A stretch of 64,000 nt of DNA. Origin: Flavobacterium sp. Its GTDB lineage: Bacteria; Bacteroidota; Bacteroidia; Flavobacteriales; Flavobacteriaceae. This document shows positions 60,268 to 64,000 of the stretch, one piece after another. The notes beneath the pieces were generated by a model, which had not been told where the DNA came from, did no database searches, and saw only the letters and a program-made list of their open reading frames with translations. The stretch's first letter is position 1, and each line of letters starts with the position of its first letter. Location: positions 248,001-312,000 of the forward strand of contig JACMLU010000018.1 of NCBI GenBank assembly GCA_014379405.1, read 5' to 3'. The translations under genes were made by a program, and so were the position numbers.

Positions 60268-61248
60268 TTGATTACAACTCCTGACATATTCGCCATTTCG
60301 AGTCAAAAGCAATTTGAAAAAGTAGCACTCAAAGTATTTCGTTTTCAATATGAAAACAACTTAGTCTATCGTGAATTTTGCGATTTTTTGAAAACCGATG
60401 TTCAAAGAGTAAAATCATTGGAGCAAATTCCGTTTTTGCCTATCCAGTTTTTTAAAAGCCATGCAGTAGTTTCAAATTCCAATGTAGCAGAAGAAACCTT
60501 TTCCAGCAGCGGAACGACTGGGATGGCAACCAGTAAGCATTTCGTTACCGATATTTCTTTATACGAAGAAAGTTACCGAAAAGGATTTTCCCAATTCTAT
60601 GGCAACATCGAGGATTATGTGGTTTTGGCTTTGCTTCCATCCTATTTGGAGCGCGAAGGTTCTTCGCTGATTTATATGGTCGAAGATTTGATTCAAATGA
60701 CCAACAATCCCGAAAGCGGATTCTACCTTCACAACCACGAGGAACTTATCGAAAAACTCATACGCTTGGACAATGCTGGACAAAACGTGATTTTGATTGG
60801 AGTTACATACGCTTTGATGGATTTGGTCGAGAAACATCCTTTTCAGTTACAAAACACCATTATTATGGAAACTGGCGGAATGAAAGGCATGCGTAAAGAG
60901 ATGATTCGCGAAGAATTGCACGAGCAACTTTGCAAAGGTTTTGGAGTCACTGCCATTCATTCAGAATATGGAATGACTGAATTGTTGTCGCAAGCTTATT
61001 CGTTGGGTAACGGCGTGTTTGAATGTCCTTCTTGGATGCAAATACTCGTCCGTGACACTGAAGATGCCCTGACTTATGTTTCTATTGGGAAAACTGGCGG
61101 AATCAACGTAATTGATTTGGCAAATATTAATTCTTGCTCTTTTATTGCCACGCAAGATTTGGGCAAAAAAAATCCCAACAACTCTTTCGAGGTATTGGGA
61201 CGTTTTGATAATTCTGATATTCGCGGTTGTAATTTGATGGTGATTTAA
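60268..61248 (+). CDS. LuxE-like acyl-protein synthetase/acyl-adenylate family protein
   Basis: This protein of about 326 residues belongs to the LuxE acyl-protein synthetase branch of the adenylate-forming superfamily. It has the phosphate loop FSSSGTTGMAT near residue 78, HSEYGMTELLSQAYS near residue 230 and the ending ATQDLGKK with GRFDNSDIRGCN. The family activates a fatty acid or aryl acid with ATP. Flavobacterial members are not characterised. The start is taken as TTG 60268; the TTG at 60253 lies within the -7 box. It overlaps the next gene's stop by 4 bp, convergent. A decayed copy of its 3' end lies downstream. Confidence 0.8.
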   Translation: MITTPDIFAISSQKQFEKVALKVFRFQYENNLVYREFCDFLKTDVQRVKSLEQIPFLPIQFFKSHAVVSNSNVAEETFSSSGTTGMATSKHFVTDISLYEESYRKGFSQFYGNIEDYVVLALLPSYLEREGSSLIYMVEDLIQMTNNPESGFYLHNHEELIEKLIRLDNAGQNVILIGVTYALMDLVEKHPFQLQNTIIMETGGMKGMRKEMIREELHEQLCKGFGVTAIHSEYGMTELLSQAYSLGNGVFECPSWMQILVRDTEDALTYVSIGKTGGINVIDLANINSCSFIATQDLGKKNPNNSFEVLGRFDNSDIRGCNLMVI

Positions 61249-61589
61249 TTTTCTTCCACCAAACCTATACTTTCTATTCCTTCTTTTTCTAATAATTCTC
61301 TTTCCTTTTGTAATTTATTTTCGAGAAATTTATAGACACCATAACAAGCCAAACCTCCAAAAAGCACAAAAAAGATATTCCATCCAGCATTTTCAAAATT
61401 TTCATTGGCGACAGAATCGAAACCATTAATGATTACCAACGTAAATCCAACAATAAGTCCACCTATGATCGTTCCACCATAATAAGACCCTATTCCGATA
61501 AAGAAATATTTCCACTTATTTTTATCGTGTTCAATAGCCAAATTACTGAATGCTTTCCAAATCCAATAAATAAATAAAAGTCCAATCAT
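61245..61589 (-). CDS. small membrane protein of unknown function
   Basis: The 114-residue protein has three likely membrane helices (residues 2-18, 28-53 and 69-85) and a charged C-terminal tail ending ELLEKEGIESIGLVEEN. I do not recognise the family. It converges with the LuxE-like gene, overlapping by 4 bp at the stop codons. No promoter of the standard type is obvious. Confidence 0.65.
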   Translation of the reverse strand: MIGLLFIYWIWKAFSNLAIEHDKNKWKYFFIGIGSYYGGTIIGGLIVGFTLVIINGFDSVANENFENAGWNIFFVLFGGLACYGVYKFLENKLQKERELLEKEGIESIGLVEEN

Positions 61590-61673
61590 AAGCTTTTAAT
61601 TTTCAAGCACTAACTTACAAAATAAAAACAGTATTTAATTCAAACTAGAAAATAATTTTTCCTAACATTAAAC

Positions 61674-61745
61674 AAAAAAAATCCCAACAACTCTTTCAAA
61701 CTATTGGGGCATCTTGATAATTCGGTTAACCGAAGTTGTATTTAA
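61674..61745 (+). pseudogene. decayed copy of the 3' end of the LuxE-like gene
   Basis: The DNA here matches 61165-61248 inside the LuxE-like gene. In the same frame it reads [23 protein letters not shown] before a stop, against KKNPNNSFEVLGRFDNSDIRG in the gene. It is 23 codons long, has no start, and ends within the tyrS stop region. It must be a remnant of a tandem duplication. Confidence 0.75.
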
Positions 61746-63034
61746 ACAACTATAATTACAAAATAATTTTTCTTTCCGCTTTGTAACAAAACGAATTGGT
61801 TATTGATTAAATCTTTAGTCGAAAGCACGAATTCTTCAGTAACTTTTTCCCTGTTTACCGAAATAGAATTGGCAGTCAAGGCACGTCTTGCTTCACCATT
61901 CGATTTTAAGAACCCTGTTTTTTCGTTTAGAACGTCGACAATATTAATTCCAATTTCAATTTCTGATTTTGCAATTTCAGCTTGAGGAACACCATCAAAA
62001 ACTTCCAAGAAAGTTGCTCCGTCCAATTGTTTCAAATCGTCGGCAGTAGCATTTCCAAAAAGAATTCCTGATGCTTTAATTGCATTTTCTAAATCCACAA
62101 CAGAATGAACCATAACCGTAATTTCTTCAGCCAAACGTTTTTGCAACAAACGCAAATGTGGAGCTTCTCTATGTTTTATTGTTAAATCTTCGATTTCCAC
62201 TTTCGATAAAAAAGTAAAAATTTTGATATATTTTTCAGCATCAACATCAGAAGTATTCAACCAATATTGGTAAAATTTATACGGCGAAGTTCTGGCTGAA
62301 TCCAACCAAATATTTCCGCCTTCTGATTTTCCAAATTTAGTTCCATCGGCTTTGGTTATTAATGGACAAGTCAATGCATACGCTTTTCCACTTGCAATTC
62401 TGCGCACTAATTCAGTTCCAGTGGTAATATTTCCCCATTGATCGCTTCCGCCCATTTGTAGTGTACAACTTTTGTCTCTGTATAAATGCAAAAAGTCATA
62501 TCCTTGAACCAATTGATATGTAAATTCAGTAAAAGACATTCCTTCGGCAGCTTCAGACGACAAACGTTTCTTAACCGAATCTTTCGCCATCATATAGTTT
62601 ACAGTAATATGTTTACCAACATCACGAATGAATTCCAGAAAAGAAAAATCTCTCATCCAATCGTAATTATTGACCAATTCTGCCGCGTTTGGCGCAGCTG
62701 AAGTAAAATCTAGAAAACGGGACAATTGCCCTTTTATAGCTTCTTGATTGTGACGCAAAGTAGCTTCGTCTAATAAATTTCTTTCATTCGATTTCCCGGA
62801 TGGATCGCCAATCATTCCTGTCGCACCACCAACCAACGCCAATGGTTTGTGCCCAGATAATTGAAAATGTTTCAACAACATCACTCCAACCAAATGTCCT
62901 ATATGCAATGAATCTGCAGTTGGGTCAATACCCACATATGCCACACGCATTTGTTCCATCAAATGTTCTTCTGTGCCGGGCATAACATCGTGGAGCATTC
63001 CTCTCCAAGTCACTTCTTCAATAAAATTCTTCAT
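61742..63034 (-). CDS. tyrS: tyrosyl-tRNA synthetase
   Basis: The class I synthetase joins tyrosine to tRNA-Tyr. The HIGH motif is [10 protein letters not shown] near residue 41, and the KMSKS counterpart is KFGKSEGG near residue 234. A C-terminal S4 domain ([24 protein letters not shown]) binds the tRNA. The frame is open to 63055, but M at 63034 ([11 protein letters not shown]) is chosen since the -7 box TATCTTTG (63053-63060) overlaps the longer start. Length becomes 430 residues, normal for the TyrS-type enzyme. Confidence 0.95.
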   Translation of the reverse strand: MKNFIEEVTWRGMLHDVMPGTEEHLMEQMRVAYVGIDPTADSLHIGHLVGVMLLKHFQLSGHKPLALVGGATGMIGDPSGKSNERNLLDEATLRHNQEAIKGQLSRFLDFTSAAPNAAELVNNYDWMRDFSFLEFIRDVGKHITVNYMMAKDSVKKRLSSEAAEGMSFTEFTYQLVQGYDFLHLYRDKSCTLQMGGSDQWGNITTGTELVRRIASGKAYALTCPLITKADGTKFGKSEGGNIWLDSARTSPYKFYQYWLNTSDVDAEKYIKIFTFLSKVEIEDLTIKHREAPHLRLLQKRLAEEITVMVHSVVDLENAIKASGILFGNATADDLKQLDGATFLEVFDGVPQAEIAKSEIEIGINIVDVLNEKTGFLKSNGEARRALTANSISVNREKVTEEFVLSTKDLINNQFVLLQSGKKNYFVIIVV

Positions 63035-63052
63035 TTTAAAAATCAATTTTGG

Positions 63053-63060
63053 CAAAGATA
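63053..63060 (-). promoter_or_regulatory. -7 box of tyrS
   Basis: TATCTTTG on the minus strand fits TAnnTTTG, 18 bp upstream of the selected ATG. Confidence 0.65.
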
Positions 63061-63109
63061 AAATTTAATGTTGATTAGGATAATTGTTTATTCGGATAAT
63101 TGAGAAAAT

Positions 63110-63137
63110 AATTCGTAATTCATAATTTGTAATTCGT
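63110..63137. repeat. heptamer array upstream of the epimerase gene
   Basis: Four contiguous 7-bp units: AATTCGT, AATTCAT, AATTTGT, AATTCGT. The array ends at the putative -7 box of the next gene. Confidence 0.7.
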
Positions 63138-63144
63138 AGTTTTG
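63137..63144 (+). promoter_or_regulatory. putative -7 box of the epimerase gene
   Basis: TAGTTTTG fits TAnnTTTG and ends only 4 bp before the ATG, so a transcript from here would be leaderless or nearly so. Confidence 0.45.
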
Positions 63145-63148
63145 TTTT

Positions 63149-64000
63149 ATGGTTTTAGTCACGGGAGGAACAGGTTTAGTCGGCGCACATTTACTACTTC
63201 ATTTAATTGAAAATGGAGAAAATGTCCGTGCTATTTATCGAAATTTGGAATCTATCCAAAAAACGAAAAACCTTTTTTTGCTTTACAAAAAAGAAGTTTT
63301 ATTCGAAAAAATAGACTGGATCCAAGCCGACATCATTGATGTTCCGTCTTTGGAACTTATATTTGAAAACGTGGAATACGTTTATCATTGTGCCGCTTTA
63401 ATTTCATTTGACCCAAAAGACGAAGATGTATTGCGAAAAACCAATATCGAAGGAACGGCCAATATGGTCAATTTTTGCATTGCCAAAAACGTAAAAAAAC
63501 TCTGTTTCCTGAGTTCTATTTCTGCTCTTGGCGACTTGAAGGAAAACGAAAAAATCATCACCGAAGAAGCTGAATGGAATCCCGAAAAACAACATAGCGA
63601 TTATGCCATTTCAAAATATGGTGCCGAAATGGAAATTTGGCGTGGACAACAAGAAGGTTTGGAAACAGTAATTATAAATCCTGGAGTCATTATTGGACCC
63701 GGTTTTCGTGAACAAGGAAGCGGCAAACTTTTCAAAAAAGTAGCCAACCGTTTATCGTTTTATACCAAAGGCATAACAGGTTTTATTTCCGTACACGATG
63801 TAGTTGAAATGGCTGTGAAATTGATGAAAAACGGACATTCAAACAACAGATTTACACTCGTTGCCGAGAATATTGCTTTTCAAGATTTACTAAACGCCAT
63901 CGCAGATTCCTTGAATGTAAAAAGACCTTCCATACATGCAAGTCCCTTTTTAGTCACTTTAGCTTTTAAAATTGATTGGTTTTTGTGTAATGTTTTGGGG
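63149..64000 (+). CDS. NAD-dependent epimerase/dehydratase family protein, N-terminal part
   Basis: The gene runs off the window after 284 codons. It begins with the extended-SDR dinucleotide loop VLVTGGTGLVGAHLLLHL, then has YHCAALISFDPKD, the catalytic Ser region FLSSISALGD, the Tyr-Lys pair in DYAISKYGAEME and the PGVIIGPG strand. These show an extended short-chain dehydrogenase of the type that acts on nucleotide sugars or on flavonoid- or steroid-like ketones. Substrate unknown. The start is 4 bp from a -7 box. The C-terminal substrate-binding part is partly outside. Confidence 0.85.
   Translation, partial: MVLVTGGTGLVGAHLLLHLIENGENVRAIYRNLESIQKTKNLFLLYKKEVLFEKIDWIQADIIDVPSLELIFENVEYVYHCAALISFDPKDEDVLRKTNIEGTANMVNFCIAKNVKKLCFLSSISALGDLKENEKIITEEAEWNPEKQHSDYAISKYGAEMEIWRGQQEGLETVIINPGVIIGPGFREQGSGKLFKKVANRLSFYTKGITGFISVHDVVEMAVKLMKNGHSNNRFTLVAENIAFQDLLNAIADSLNVKRPSIHASPFLVTLAFKIDWFLCNVLG

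Overview
This window reads as a chromosome segment of a Flavobacterium-like member of the Bacteroidota. The grounds are gliding-motility genes (gldD, gldE), three loci carrying type IX secretion (T9SS) C-terminal sorting domains, a TonB-dependent receptor with an N-terminal carboxypeptidase-regulatory-like domain, DUF3078 and DUF3109 proteins, an AT-rich composition, an absence of Shine-Dalgarno-like leaders, and many promoters carrying the Bacteroidota -7 box TAnnTTTG. No rRNA, tRNA, CRISPR array, IS element or prophage was seen. Most of the window is housekeeping.

Layout. 1-2268: end of a glycerophosphodiester phosphodiesterase, an HI0933-type flavoprotein, TspO. 2541-5498: mevalonate-pathway genes (mvaD, a mevalonate kinase-like GHMP kinase) followed by a UbiA-family prenyltransferase. 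5698-8870: an RsuA/RluB-type pseudouridine synthase, a SnoaL-like protein, a DUF885 peptidase-like protein. 8905-12314 (minus): gldD, gldE, ssb, mutY. 12447-14709: HU, a 30-residue very basic protein, RNase G. 14876-23878: tadA, a Fic protein with its own operator-like sites, dxs, DUF3078, dgt, an Lrp regulator divergent from metE. 23965-26701: an ArsR-type regulator divergent from an ABC exporter, then a ParE/addiction-module pair in which the toxin is broken. 26944-30565: nrdB-nrdA. 30812-39780: mixed metabolism (MarC, S41 protease, dCMP deaminase, FBPase, GNAT, aspartate kinase). 39963-45214: a very large secreted or outer-membrane protein, a Lys/Thr-rich secreted protein, a glycosyltransferase.

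45299-57958 is the most coherent block, a phosphate-starvation region: oprP-like porin, pstS, pstC, pstA, pstB, phoU on the minus strand, phoB-phoR beside them, and a TonB receptor plus a beta-helix lipoprotein on the plus strand. The promoters of pstS and oprP share an identical geometry: two TTAACA-like hexamers 5 nt apart, then 9 nt, then the -7 box. The TonB receptor promoter has the same spacing with weaker hexamers, which suggests one PhoB regulon across the block.

58167-63034 holds a signal-peptide-plus-sorting-domain mini-protein, a decayed paralogue next to its intact relative, an acyl-protein synthetase (LuxE-like) gene, a decayed copy of that gene's 3' end, and tyrS. The window ends inside an NAD-dependent epimerase gene.

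The intergenic DNA is unusually structured. It holds many short tandem arrays with periods of 7, 8 or 9 bp, inverted pairs of such arrays, palindromes built around CCCGATAGCTATCGGG, and two copies of an 82-bp interspersed repeat, one of which carries an extra hairpin-like insert.
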